Source of the DNA: UBA964 sp037444685
Lineage (GTDB): Bacteria > Pseudomonadota > Gammaproteobacteria > Steroidobacterales > Steroidobacteraceae
Length of the DNA stretch: 64,000 bases
Direction: 5' to 3'
Assembly (NCBI GenBank): GCA_037444685.1
Contig: JBBILX010000003.1
Coordinates: 124,001 to 188,000 of the forward strand
The notes beneath the pieces were generated by a model that did no database searches, had not been told where the DNA came from, and saw only the letters and a program-made list of their open reading frames with translations. Shown one piece after another: positions 25,278 through 33,845 of the stretch. The translations under genes and the position numbers were made by a program. The first letter of the stretch is position 1, and each line of letters begins with the position of its first letter.

Positions 25278-26202
25278 GGCGAATTACGCGGCCGTCGGTG
25301 CCTTCGTGCTGCTCGTCGTCGCGATGGCAGGGCTGTTCGTCTATTGGTACACCGACAGCCGTGACGCACGCAGCTACCGGCGTTACGAGATCTATTTCGA
25401 GGGGTCGGTGAGCGGCCTTACCCTGGGCAGCACGGTCCGGTTCCTCGGCGTGGACGTGGGCCGCGTCCACGACATCCGCGTCGACCGACGCGCCGCCGGC
25501 CGCGTGCAGGTCATCGCCGATATCGACAGCTCTGCGCCGATCACCAAACAGACGGTCGCCGAGCTGTCGCTGCAGGGCGTGACGGGTCTGCTCTACATCG
25601 ATCTGCTCGGGCAGCCCGGCACGAAGAAACTCATCGACAACGTGCCGAGCGAACGCTACCCGGTGATCCCCTCGGTACGCTCCAACTTCGACATGTTCGT
25701 CGCCGGTCTGCCAGACGTCGTGTTACGCGCCGGCGAGGTCGCCCAGCGCGTCAACCTGCTGCTCTCCGATGACAACATTGAGGCGGTCTCGCGCGTCGTC
25801 GCGAACGTCGAACTTGCGACGCGCAGCCTGCCCGGTACGCTGCGCGACATCGACGCCCTGGCCAAGGAGATGCGTGCCGCGGCGGCAGAGGTCACGGCCG
25901 TGACCGGCACGGTCCGTGGCGTCGTGCAGAGCGCCGCGCCCGAGGCCACGGCTGCGCTGCAGCGCGTGCGGGTCGCGGCCGAGAACCTCGCCAGCACGAC
26001 CACGCGACTCGATCAGCTCGTGGCCGAGAGCCAGCGCGACGTCCGTGCCTTCGCCCGCGACGGTCTGCCCGAGTTCGAACAGCTGCTGCGCGAGAGCCGG
26101 GCTGCGGCTGGCGAGTTCCTGAAGCTCATGCAGTCCCTGCGCGACAATCCCTCGCAACTCGTCTACCAGCCGCCGGCGAGCGGTGTGGAGATCCCGCGAT
26201 GA
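25267..26202 (+). CDS. MCE-domain lipid-binding protein (MlaD-like)
   Basis: A 311-residue protein with an N-terminal membrane anchor (about 9-27). One MCE domain (about 38-120) has FEGSVSGLTLGSTVRFLGVDVGRV and LSLQGVTGLLYIDL. A long helical, coiled-coil-prone tail follows, with LAKEMRAAAAEVTAVTG and later segments. Single-MCE proteins form hexameric rings that shuttle phospholipid. The tail is longer than in E. coli MlaD and may form a tunnel, as in other MCE proteins; that is inference. Confidence 0.93.
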   Translation: MEREANYAAVGAFVLLVVAMAGLFVYWYTDSRDARSYRRYEIYFEGSVSGLTLGSTVRFLGVDVGRVHDIRVDRRAAGRVQVIADIDSSAPITKQTVAELSLQGVTGLLYIDLLGQPGTKKLIDNVPSERYPVIPSVRSNFDMFVAGLPDVVLRAGEVAQRVNLLLSDDNIEAVSRVVANVELATRSLPGTLRDIDALAKEMRAAAAEVTAVTGTVRGVVQSAAPEATAALQRVRVAAENLASTTTRLDQLVAESQRDVRAFARDGLPEFEQLLRESRAAAGEFLKLMQSLRDNPSQLVYQPPASGVEIPR

Positions 26203-26837
26203 GCAGACTGCGCCCGGCGTATCTCGTCAGTCTGTCGAGCCTCGCGGTCGCGGCCGTGCTGACGGCGTGCAGCGGCTTGCGCAGCGACGCCCCTGCGCCC
26301 GTCACCTATCTGCTGCGCGCGCCCGCCGTCGGCGCGCCGAGCCCGACACTCTCGGGCATTGCGCTGCGCGTCGAGCGCGTGCAGGTGCCGCCCGGCTTCG
26401 ACACGGACCGCATCCTCGTCCTGCGTGAGCCGCGCGTGCTCGATCACTACGTCGCGAGCCGCTGGACCGGCCCGCTGCCGGCCGTGCTGAGCTCGCTGAC
26501 GGTCGAGACGTTGCGCGGGGCCGGGGCATTCGGCTCGGTGCACGACGCGGCCGCCGCGCTGCATTCGGACTACTCGCTGCGCGTGGTCGTGCGCCGTTTC
26601 GAGGCCGACGCCACCGGCGGCGGCCCCCCGCTCGTACGCGTGCAGCTCGACGGCACGGTCAGTCGACGCGCCGATAGGGGCGTGGTCGCCACGTTCGTCG
26701 CGAGCGCGGAGGTTCCGTCGGCGGCGCAGCGCATGGGCGCGATCGTCGCGGCATTCGATACGGCGGTTGGCAAGGCGCTGAGCGAAGTCACGACGCGCGC
26801 GGTCGAAGCGGTTCTCGCCGACGTGACGGCGCAGTAA
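26199..26837 (+). CDS. ABC-transport auxiliary lipoprotein (PqiC/LptE-like family)
   Basis: A 212-residue lipoprotein with a lipobox LTAC placing the acylated Cys at residue 24. It has the domain pattern TYLLRAPAVG, LRVERVQVPPGFDTDRILVLREPRVLDHYVASRW and a C-terminal AVGKALSEVTTRAVEAV. This family sits at the outer membrane and works with MCE transporters. The 4-nt overlap with the MCE gene completes the four-gene operon. No MlaC-like periplasmic carrier gene is present. Confidence 0.9.
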   Translation: MSRLRPAYLVSLSSLAVAAVLTACSGLRSDAPAPVTYLLRAPAVGAPSPTLSGIALRVERVQVPPGFDTDRILVLREPRVLDHYVASRWTGPLPAVLSSLTVETLRGAGAFGSVHDAAAALHSDYSLRVVVRRFEADATGGGPPLVRVQLDGTVSRRADRGVVATFVASAEVPSAAQRMGAIVAAFDTAVGKALSEVTTRAVEAVLADVTAQ

Positions 26838-26859
26838 CCGGTCCGGCCAGGCCGGCCGG
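26838..26859 (+). terminator. GC hairpin after the MCE operon
   Basis: CCGG-T-CCGGCC-A-GGCCGG-C-CGG begins right after the stop codon. It has no T run, so termination is only possible, not shown. Confidence 0.35.
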
Positions 26860-26894
26860 TGATCGACGCCGGGCGGGGGCAGGCGACCGCCCAA

Positions 26895-28496
26895 TCAGAA
26901 GCTCGACAACCCGGTCCACTCCAGCAGTCGGTATGCCCAGTAGCTCGACTGGGCCGGATCGGCGAAGGTGCCGAAGTCCGTGGTGTACTCGACGCCCGCG
27001 GGCCCGCGGTTGCTCCAGAGCGTCTCGAACCAGCGCTCGACTGCGAGCGCGATGCCAGCAGTGGGCGCGGCCTCGACTGCAAGGTTGGCTTCGAGATTGA
27101 AGTCCGCCACGTTGCGCCGCGTGAGATTCGCCGACCCGATCGTCAGCCAGACTCGATCCGGGTCACGTACAGCGAGCATCTTGACGTGGAACTGCTCGCC
27201 GTGGGTCCGGTACCAGCGCAGGCGGATCGCGCCATCGCTGCGCGCCACGAGCTCGGAGGCCGCCGGGCGGTTCGGGATGCCCGACTTCTCGCGACCGAAC
27301 GCGTCCTTGTTCGGATCGAGCAGCACGCGCACCTCGGCGCCGCGCGCGGCGGCTGCGAGCAGCGCCGCGATGACTCGCCGGTCGGAGAGATAGAACATCG
27401 CCACGTCGATCCGCGTGGTGGGGCCGGCCTGCGCGAGGCGCTCGAGCACTGCGTCGGCGATCGCGCCCTCGGTCAACGCGCGCACGCGGACCCGCTCGCC
27501 GCGCGCGAAGCCGGCAGCGTCCGCATCCGGACCGCCACGGCCGGCGGCGCCGGGCAGTGCCCGCGCGGCGTCCGCGGCCGCAATCGGCTCGGGCCACTCG
27601 CCGCGCCAGCCCGAGAAGCGCGCAACCGCGAGTTCGCTGGCGAGCAAAGGCTCGAGCGCTGCGCCCCGCACCTGCAGCGCGAGATTGGAGTGGGCGCTGC
27701 TGGCATCGTGCGGATTCATGGAGCCGACGAGTCCGACGAGACCTCCCAGGCCATCGTCCGCGATCACGACCTTGCGGTGATTGGCCTTCATGTTCAGCAG
27801 ACGTGCCCAGGCGCGGAACGTCACGCGCGAGGGACCGAAGGACAGGGGATTCGGCAGCCAGCCGTCGCCGCGGCCGTCGCCGCTCCACCAGCGGATCGCG
27901 AGCCGCCAGAGGCTCGAATAGATCGGATTGGGATCCCGCAGCCTGTCGAGATCCGTGACCACGACGTCGACGCCGGCCGCACGCAGCGCATCGAGATCAC
28001 CGGACGGCATGCCGCCATACACGTCATTGATCGGATCGGTGATCAGCAGCACCTGGAGCTGCGGCTGCGCGCGGCGCGCGGCGATCAGCGCCTCGCGCAG
28101 TTCGGTGGACAGCGACCGGCCGGCGGCCATCGTCTCGGCCCCATCGCGCGACCCGGCGCCCTGGTGGGCGTTGAACAGGAACTGGTCGAGCAAGACGAAA
28201 CGCCGCGCGTCGCGGATCGTCCGCAGCAACTCGTCGAAGATCTCCTGCCGCACGACCGGCTGCCCATACGCGTCTGCTGCCGTCACGTCGGCGAGCAAGC
28301 GGACGTCGCCTGCCGGGACGCTGCTCCAAGGCGAGGCGACGCGCAGTCCAGGAGGCAGGGGCTTGACCGCGTGCCACGTCCCGACGGCCACGAGCGCGGC
28401 GAGGACGCCGAGCAGTGAAAGCGATGCGAGACGCCAACGTCGGCCGGCCGGGCGACCGGCTGAGGCGGTCGACGGCGCGTCCGCACGGGGCTCCAT
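26895..28496 (-). CDS. Phospholipase D/cardiolipin synthase-like protein
   Basis: A 533-residue protein with an N-terminal membrane helix (about 25-45) and two PLD repeats. The first has NHRKVVIADD with full HxKx4D spacing and then GSMNPHD. The second has HVKMLAVRD followed by GSANLTRRN; its Asp is one residue further than the canonical HxKx4D. The family hydrolyses or transfers phosphatidyl groups at the membrane. It is a single gene, convergent with the MCE operon. Confidence 0.88.
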   Translation of the reverse strand: MEPRADAPSTASAGRPAGRRWRLASLSLLGVLAALVAVGTWHAVKPLPPGLRVASPWSSVPAGDVRLLADVTAADAYGQPVVRQEIFDELLRTIRDARRFVLLDQFLFNAHQGAGSRDGAETMAAGRSLSTELREALIAARRAQPQLQVLLITDPINDVYGGMPSGDLDALRAAGVDVVVTDLDRLRDPNPIYSSLWRLAIRWWSGDGRGDGWLPNPLSFGPSRVTFRAWARLLNMKANHRKVVIADDGLGGLVGLVGSMNPHDASSAHSNLALQVRGAALEPLLASELAVARFSGWRGEWPEPIAAADAARALPGAAGRGGPDADAAGFARGERVRVRALTEGAIADAVLERLAQAGPTTRIDVAMFYLSDRRVIAALLAAAARGAEVRVLLDPNKDAFGREKSGIPNRPAASELVARSDGAIRLRWYRTHGEQFHVKMLAVRDPDRVWLTIGSANLTRRNVADFNLEANLAVEAAPTAGIALAVERWFETLWSNRGPAGVEYTTDFGTFADPAQSSYWAYRLLEWTGLSSF

Positions 28497-28571
28497 TGTG
28501 TCATTTTAGCAACGAAGCGGGGTTGATCTGAGCTATAGGTCGCAGGGTTTCAAGCTCGATGTAGCCTTTCT

Positions 28572-28590
28572 GTACAGGTAAATCCTGTAC
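28572..28590. promoter_or_regulatory. Perfect palindrome upstream of the small RNA promoter
   Basis: GTACAGG-TAAAT-CCTGTAC, 7-bp arms with a 5-nt AT centre. It ends 6 nt before the -35 box at 28597. The position suits an activator, or a repressor acting at the upstream edge. No matching regulator could be named. Confidence 0.65.
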
Positions 28591-28596
28591 GAAATC

Positions 28597-28624
28597 TTGA
28601 CAAACTTTGTTGGCGAGGTATCCT
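28597..28624 (+). promoter_or_regulatory. Sigma70-type promoter of the small RNA
   Basis: Consensus TTGACA (28597-28602), 16-nt spacer, TATCCT (28619-28624). The predicted start is near 28630. The surrounding 28540-28625 is clearly AT-richer than the rest of the window. Confidence 0.75.
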
Positions 28625-28629
28625 ATGTC

Positions 28630-28693
28630 TCGTCAAGCGTCCAACCTGACGAGTGACCCCCCGTTGAGGCGGACCGCAAGGTCCGCCTTTTTA
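28630..28693 (+). ncRNA. Candidate small RNA, two hairpins with C-rich linker
   Basis: About 60 nt from the predicted start to the terminator T run. A 5' hairpin is built from CTCGTCA (28629-28635) and TGACGAG (28647-28653) with an 11-nt loop. It is followed by a single-stranded TGACCCCCCGTTG linker and the terminator hairpin. C-rich single-stranded stretches commonly pair with G-rich ribosome binding sites in regulatory RNAs. No credible protein is encoded: the only frame across it runs antisense into the ABC-F remnant. The family was not recognised. Confidence 0.65.
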
Positions 28694-28696
28694 TTT
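28667..28696 (+). terminator. Rho-independent terminator
   Basis: 9-bp stem AGGCGGACC / GGTCCGCCT, tetraloop GCAA, then TTTTTATTT on the plus strand. This is the strongest intrinsic terminator in the window, and it follows no protein gene. Confidence 0.9.
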
Positions 28697-28735
28697 GCGG
28701 GTCGAGCTCTTCGCAAAACGTCGGTCCCTCACCTG

Positions 28736-29776
28736 TCAGAGTCCGAGTGGCTGATTGCTCGCCCGGACCGTGCAGCTTCCAGCGGGCTGCCCAGCGCCAG
28801 CCGGCGCTCCTCGAGATCCTCGATCTCGCGGCACACCGCGCCGTGTCGCCGGGACGGCTCGCGCTGCGCGGGGGCGATGCGCCGGCGAAGAAATCGCCCG
28901 CAGCGGTGCGAGCTGGGCATGCCGGGCCGCTGCGCGGCGCTTGGCCTCCGCGCCCCGCTCGCGCACACCACCGGTGTCAGCGCCGGGCCGGGCAGTTGCA
29001 GTCTCTGCCGGCACCCTCTCCGGTCGCGCCGGCGCACCCCGCTGGTCAGCGTCCCGTCGGCCGAGCCATCGCGCATGGTTCTCTAGATCGCCGTCGAACG
29101 CGGCGACGTGGCCGCCGGCGACGCTCAGGAACTCGTTGCAGACACCGCGCAGCAGCGCGCGATCATGCGAGACGATCACGACCCCGCCGGCGAACTCCTG
29201 CAGCGCGAGTAGCAACGACTCGCGCATCTCGACGTCGAGGTGATTGGTCGGCTCATCGAGCAGCAGCAGGTCGGAGCGGTGCATCAATGCCCGCGCGAGA
29301 CTCGCGCGCATGCGCCGCCCACCCGAGGACTCCTCGAGCGGCCGGCCGACGTCGCCCGGATCGAATCCCAGTCCGTCGAGCAGCGCCGCCGCCCAGCTTT
29401 GGGCCGTGTAACCCCCAGCGTACTCGTACTCGCCGAGCAGCTCAGCCTCGCGCAGACCGTCACGGGCGGCCCGCGCCTGCGCGAGCCGTCGTTCGATGGA
29501 ATGCAGTTCGACATCGCCGTCGATGAGGTAGTCGATGACCGCCGCGGTGGAATGCGGGACTTGCTGGGCGACGCTGGCGATGACGCAATCGGCGGGCAGC
29601 TCGACTTCGCCGGCGTCGGCGGCGAACTCGCCACGGATCAGCGCGAGGAGAGTCGACTTGCCGCAGCCATTGGGACCGACCACGCCGACCTTCTCACCGC
29701 GGGACACCTTGACCTGCGCGTCCTCGATCAGCGGCTCGGGACCGCGGCGCAGCGTGACTTGGCGTAGGTGCGGCAT
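28736..29776 (-). pseudogene. ABC-F ATPase (YheS/Uup-like) with internal deletion and frameshifted tail
   Basis: The frame reads 346 residues, whereas intact ABC-F proteins have two ABC domains and about 600-640. Residues 1-181 match the first domain: Walker A GPNGCGKS at 34-41, signature degraded to ESSGGRRMR, LLLLDEPTNHLD ending at 181. From residue 182 on, VEMRESLLLALQEF, VIVSHDRALLRG and AFDGDLENHARWL match the end of the second domain of YheS. So the linker and most of domain two are gone, with the join at the shared LLLLDEPTNHLD. After about residue 292 the frame is lost; another frame ending at 28729 continues the expected coiled tail (REIEDLEERRLALGSPLEAA). Confidence 0.75.
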
Positions 29777-29836
29777 CGGGTGGCGGCGATCTGTGCAGGG
29801 CGCGGCAGCCGCGACGTGCCGGCCGCACTCGATGCT

Positions 29837-32347
29837 TCAGGCCGGGGCTGCTCCGGCCGTGCCGGTCGCCGCGTGCGCGCCGAGCAGGGCCGCGTAGGGA
29901 GCTTCGCGGGCCTCCTGGCGGATCATCAGCGCCTTGAGGTCCGCGACGACGCAAGGCTCGCCGAACAGGCGGCCCTGGGCGAACTGGCAGTGATGCGCGC
30001 GCAGGAATTCGACGTGACGCGCGGACTCGACGCCCTCGGCAACGACCTCCATGCCGAGGCTGCGACCCATCTCGATGATGGTGCGCACGATGGTCGCATC
30101 GCCTTCGTCGTCACCGAGATCCCGCACGAAGGACTGATCGATTTTCAACGTGCCGATCGGGAACTGCTGTAGCGCCGACAGCGACGAGTAACCCGTGCCG
30201 AAGTCGTCGATCGACAGGTGCAGCCCCATGCCATAGAGCTCGTTGAGCAGGCGAAGCGTGCGTTTGGCGTCTGCCATCAGTGTCGTCTCGGTGATCTCGA
30301 GCTCGAGCGCGGTTGGCGAGACGCCGTGCCGGCGGAACACCGAGCGGCAGCGCAGGATGAAGCTCGCCTGCTGCAACTGCTTCAGCGACAGGTTCAGCGA
30401 GAAGCGGCCCGGGTTGCGCACCTCGCCGAGCATCTCGCGGTAGTCGGCGCAGACCTTGTTCAGCACCCACTCGCCGAGCTCGCCGATCAGGTTGGTCTCC
30501 TCGGCCAGCGGAATGAACTGCGACGGCGGGATGTCGCCGTGGCCGGGCAGTCGCCAGCGCAGCAGCGCCTCGGCGCCGACGATGCGTCCGTTGCGCAGGT
30601 CAACCTTGGGCTGGTAGTGAAGCACGAGCTCGTCGCGCTCGAGGGCGCGCCGCAGCTTGCTCTTTAGCATGAGCCTTTCGACGGCGGCCGCGTTCATCTC
30701 AGGCGCATAGAACGCGAAAGTGTTGCCCCCGTTCTGCTTCGAGTAGTACATCGCCGCATCGGCGTTGCGGATCAGATCGATGACGTTCTCGGCGTCGCGC
30801 GGCGCGAAGGCGATGCCGAAGCTCGCCGTCAGGAAGACCTCCTGATCATTGAGCTGGAAGGCTTTGCCGACTTCCGTGAGCACGGAGCGGGCGAGGTGCG
30901 CGATCGGGCCGCGGTTGTCGGCCGCAGCCGGCAGCCCCTCGATGAAGACGGCGAACTCGTCGCCGGCCAGCCGTCCGACCACGGCCTCCCTGGGAACCGA
31001 GCGCGTCAGCCGCTCCGAGAGGATCTCGAGCGTCCGGTCGCCCGCCGCGTGACCGAAGGTGTCGTTGACCTCCTTGAAGCGGTCCATGTCCAGGTAGAGC
31101 AATGCCAGCGAGGTGCCGTTCTTGAGCGCGCGCGCGATCGCCTGCTGCAGCAGGTGCTGGAACTGCATGCGGTTGGGGATCTTGGTCAAGGCGTCGTAGC
31201 GCGCGAGATAGCGGATGCGGCGCTCGGCGCGCTTGCGCTCGCTGATGTTGCGCGCGACGAAGATCACGCCCTGGAACTGCGGATCCTCGCTCGCGATCTG
31301 CGAGCCCGACAGCGAGACCGGGATGGACTGGCCCTGGCGCGTGCGGACCAGCGTCTCGCGGGTGTCCTGCGCGGCCTGCAGCAGGTCGAAGCCCGCGCGC
31401 TCCGTCTCGTCGAGGATGTGCTGGATGCCCTTGCCGACCAGTTCCTCCTCCGCGTAGCCGAGCAGGCGGCAGGCGGCGAGGTTCACGACGCGCATCACGC
31501 CATCCGGCGAGGTGACGAACACCGCGTCGTTCATGCTGCCGAGGACGCTGTTGAGGTAGTCGCGCGTGATCGTCGTGCTGCGCAGCCGCTGCCGCATCCG
31601 CTCGAGCGCCGCCTGCAGGTCGCCGATCTCGTCGTCGCGCTGCACGTCGAGCGGGCGCGTGTAGTCGCCCTGACCGATGCGCTGCGCGCCACGAGCGAGC
31701 GCCGCGAGCGGTTCGGCGATGCGTCGGCCGGCCCACCAGGCGATCGCGCCACCTAGCCCGAGGCCGAGTGCGAGGAAACCGGCCACGATCGCACCGAGCG
31801 TGCGCAGCTGGCGCAGGCGGGCTGCTTCGAGTTCGTCCAGGGCGCCGTTGACCGGAAGGCCGATGCTGCGTACGGCGATGGCGACGCTGCCGACCGTGCG
31901 CGGCAGGTTGACGCCAGCCTGCGATGGCACCAGCACGCGCGCCGGGGCCACGTGGCGGGCGACCAGCGCCGTCCTGCCCTCCGCATCGTCGGTCGAGGAG
32001 CTCGCGAGGCGCCACTCGAGGACGCTCTGGCCGTCCGGGTCGAGTACGATGACCTCGAGCAGCGAGCCGTCGTCGAGAAAGGGCTGCACGGCACCGGACA
32101 GTGTGGCGCGGTCGCGGCGCGCCAGCGACGGGCCGACCGCGCTGGCGATATACCCGGCCAGCGTCGCAGCGCGCGCTTCGAGTTCGCGCGAGATCTGCTG
32201 GCGGGATTCGCGGCTGACGATGCCGGTGATCAGACCGGAGTCGGACTGGATCTGGTACCACAGCGCGCCGGCCACCAGCAGCCCACCGGCGACGGTCGAG
32301 AGCACCGCGGCGAGCAGGAATTTGCGTTGTAGGCTCGGCTTGCGCAA
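29837..32347 (-). CDS. Membrane GGDEF/EAL signalling protein with HAMP and PAS
   Basis: An 836-residue protein. TM1 (about 9-28), a periplasmic sensor region, TM2 (about 185-207) and HAMP (RRIAEPLAALARGAQRIGQGDY) come first. Next are a PAS domain (about 268-380), a diguanylate cyclase domain with RLAGDEFAVFIEGL (AGDEF rather than GGDEF), and an EAL phosphodiesterase domain with GAEALLRWRLPG, ELEITETTLM and DDFGTGYSSL. The EAL residues look intact, so c-di-GMP hydrolysis is likely; AGDEF variants can still be cyclases. The single gene lies between the ABC-F remnant and the divergent FrnE gene. Confidence 0.94.
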   Translation of the reverse strand: MRKPSLQRKFLLAAVLSTVAGGLLVAGALWYQIQSDSGLITGIVSRESRQQISRELEARAATLAGYIASAVGPSLARRDRATLSGAVQPFLDDGSLLEVIVLDPDGQSVLEWRLASSSTDDAEGRTALVARHVAPARVLVPSQAGVNLPRTVGSVAIAVRSIGLPVNGALDELEAARLRQLRTLGAIVAGFLALGLGLGGAIAWWAGRRIAEPLAALARGAQRIGQGDYTRPLDVQRDDEIGDLQAALERMRQRLRSTTITRDYLNSVLGSMNDAVFVTSPDGVMRVVNLAACRLLGYAEEELVGKGIQHILDETERAGFDLLQAAQDTRETLVRTRQGQSIPVSLSGSQIASEDPQFQGVIFVARNISERKRAERRIRYLARYDALTKIPNRMQFQHLLQQAIARALKNGTSLALLYLDMDRFKEVNDTFGHAAGDRTLEILSERLTRSVPREAVVGRLAGDEFAVFIEGLPAAADNRGPIAHLARSVLTEVGKAFQLNDQEVFLTASFGIAFAPRDAENVIDLIRNADAAMYYSKQNGGNTFAFYAPEMNAAAVERLMLKSKLRRALERDELVLHYQPKVDLRNGRIVGAEALLRWRLPGHGDIPPSQFIPLAEETNLIGELGEWVLNKVCADYREMLGEVRNPGRFSLNLSLKQLQQASFILRCRSVFRRHGVSPTALELEITETTLMADAKRTLRLLNELYGMGLHLSIDDFGTGYSSLSALQQFPIGTLKIDQSFVRDLGDDEGDATIVRTIIEMGRSLGMEVVAEGVESARHVEFLRAHHCQFAQGRLFGEPCVVADLKALMIRQEAREAPYAALLGAHAATGTAGAAPA

Positions 32348-32392
32348 TGCGTTCTGCCAGTGACACGCTACCCCTGATGCGCGGCCGGTCTC

Positions 32393-32411
32393 CCTCCCGC
32401 ACCACGGGAGG
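32393..32411. other. Inverted repeat in the GGDEF/EAL-FrnE divergent region
   Basis: CCTCCCG-CACCA-CGGGAGG, 7-bp perfect arms, between the divergent starts at 32347 and 32496. Its role is unknown. Confidence 0.35.
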
Positions 32412-32495
32412 CAGCCGGCAACCGATCTTAACCGCCTGCGGCCCCGGCCACCACCTGCCGAATATGTCCGACGGGCGCAGATTGTGGGCGAGGCG

Positions 32496-33131
32496 ATGCT
32501 GATCGAGGTCTATTCCGATACCGTCTGTCCCTGGTGCTACCTCGGGTTTGCGCGGCTGCAGCGCGCTCTCGCCGAGCGCCCGGCGCAGGCCGTCGAGCTG
32601 CGCTGGCTGCCCTTCGAGCTCAATCCCGGTCTGCCGGCCGAGGGCCGCGACCGGGCCGAGTACCTTCGCGAGCGTTTCGGTAACGTGCACCACTTCGCCA
32701 AGGCGCAGGCCACGTTGCAGGCGCTGGGCGCCGAGGCAGGCATCTCCTTCGATTTCGCGGCGATCCGCCGCATGCCCAACACGCGGCGATCGCATGCGCT
32801 GATCGCGTGGGCCGCCGGCCAGGGTGCGCAGAACGAAATCAAGCGCCGCGTGCTCGCCGCCTATTTCGCGGAGGGTCGCGACATCGGCGATCCGGATACG
32901 CTCGCGTCGCTCGCCGGCGAGGCGGGTCTGGATCCCGTCGGCGCGCGCGCCGCCGTCGACGATCCGCGTCTGCACGAAGGCATCGCGGCGCTCGAGGCGC
33001 AGGCGCGGGCGTGGCAGATCCATGGCGTACCGACGTTCATCTTCGGCCGCCGATACGCGTTCTCAGGGGCGCAGCCGCTGCCCGTGTTCCTACAGGCGCT
33101 CGACGCGGCCACGGCCGAACCGCCACGCTGA
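32496..33131 (+). CDS. DsbA-family oxidoreductase, FrnE-like
   Basis: A 211-residue cytoplasmic protein (no signal peptide) beginning MLIEVYSDTVCPWCYLGFARL, with the CPWC redox pair in a thioredoxin fold. The helical insertion contains MPNTRRSHALIAWA, and GVPTFIFGRRYAFSGAQP carries the cis-Pro. FrnE-like proteins are disulfide isomerases or glutathione-dependent enzymes linked to oxidative stress. ATG 32496 has GAGG close upstream; GTG 32484 is a weaker alternative. It shares 1 nt with the next gene. Confidence 0.92.
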   Translation: MLIEVYSDTVCPWCYLGFARLQRALAERPAQAVELRWLPFELNPGLPAEGRDRAEYLRERFGNVHHFAKAQATLQALGAEAGISFDFAAIRRMPNTRRSHALIAWAAGQGAQNEIKRRVLAAYFAEGRDIGDPDTLASLAGEAGLDPVGARAAVDDPRLHEGIAALEAQARAWQIHGVPTFIFGRRYAFSGAQPLPVFLQALDAATAEPPR

Positions 33132-33841
33132 TGCGACTCGAGCTCGATCCGGCCGAGCTGACCGGCCGCGCACGCACGCACGTCGTCGATCTCGAGTCGC
33201 CGCCGTGCACGCTGCACCGTGCCGCGGTGGAGCCGTTCCTCGCCATGCGCGCGGCGGCGGCGCTGGACGGCATCGATCTCGTGCCGGTGTCCTCGTTCCG
33301 CGACTTCGCCGGCCAGGCCGCGATCTGGAACGCGAAGTTCCGCGGTCAACGCACGCTGCTCGACCGCGACGGCGAGCCGCTCGATCCAAGCCGCCTCGGT
33401 GGCGCGGAACGCGTCGAGACCATCCTGCTCTGGTCGGCGCTGCCCGGCGCGAGCCGCCATCACTGGGGCAGCGAGATCGACGTGATCGACGCCGCGGCCG
33501 TGCCGCCCGGATACCGGGTCGAACTCGTGCCGCGCGAGTTCGCCGCTGGCGCGGTCTTCGAGCGGCTCGACCGCTGGCTCGAGCGGCACATGAGCCGCTT
33601 CGGGTTCTTTCGGCCTTATGCGACGGATCGCGGTGGTGTGCGCCCCGAGCCCTGGCACCTGAGCTATGCGCCGGTGTCGGTCCCGGCGCTCGCGGCCATG
33701 AGCGCAGCGTTGCTGCGTCAGGCGCTGCTGCACGAGCCGATCGAAGGGCTCGCGGAGGTCATCTCCCGCCTCGAGCGCATCCACGAGCGCTACGTCGCAC
33801 GCGTCGATGCGCCAGCGCCCGAGGCGCTGCGCGAGACCTGA
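33131..33841 (+). CDS. M15-family D-Ala-D-Ala carboxypeptidase (VanY-like)
   Basis: A 236-residue protein with the M15B zinc-site motifs: SSFRDFAGQAAIWN, SRHHWGSEIDV (His and Asp ligands) and the catalytic/ligand pair in EPWHLSYAP. Such enzymes trim D-Ala from peptidoglycan stem peptides. No signal peptide is visible from ATG 33131, which is odd for a cell-wall enzyme; cytoplasmic recycling or leaderless export are both possible. The start overlaps the FrnE stop by 1 nt. Confidence 0.88.
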   Translation: MRLELDPAELTGRARTHVVDLESPPCTLHRAAVEPFLAMRAAAALDGIDLVPVSSFRDFAGQAAIWNAKFRGQRTLLDRDGEPLDPSRLGGAERVETILLWSALPGASRHHWGSEIDVIDAAAVPPGYRVELVPREFAAGAVFERLDRWLERHMSRFGFFRPYATDRGGVRPEPWHLSYAPVSVPALAAMSAALLRQALLHEPIEGLAEVISRLERIHERYVARVDAPAPEALRET

Positions 33842-33845
33842 GGCC

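Noticed and set aside
28571..28590. LexA (SOS) box reading of CTGTACAGG...CCTGTAC
   Set aside because: The LexA consensus needs CTGT-N8-ACAG; here CTGT and ACAG are adjacent and the dyad spacing is different.
28607..29086. Plus-strand 159-residue frame starting at the small RNA
   Set aside because: It is antisense to the ABC-F remnant, low in complexity, and crosses a strong terminator right after its start.
30846..33023. 725-residue minus-strand frame across the GGDEF/EAL and FrnE genes
   Set aside because: It is out-of-frame or antisense to well-defined genes and has no recognisable domain.
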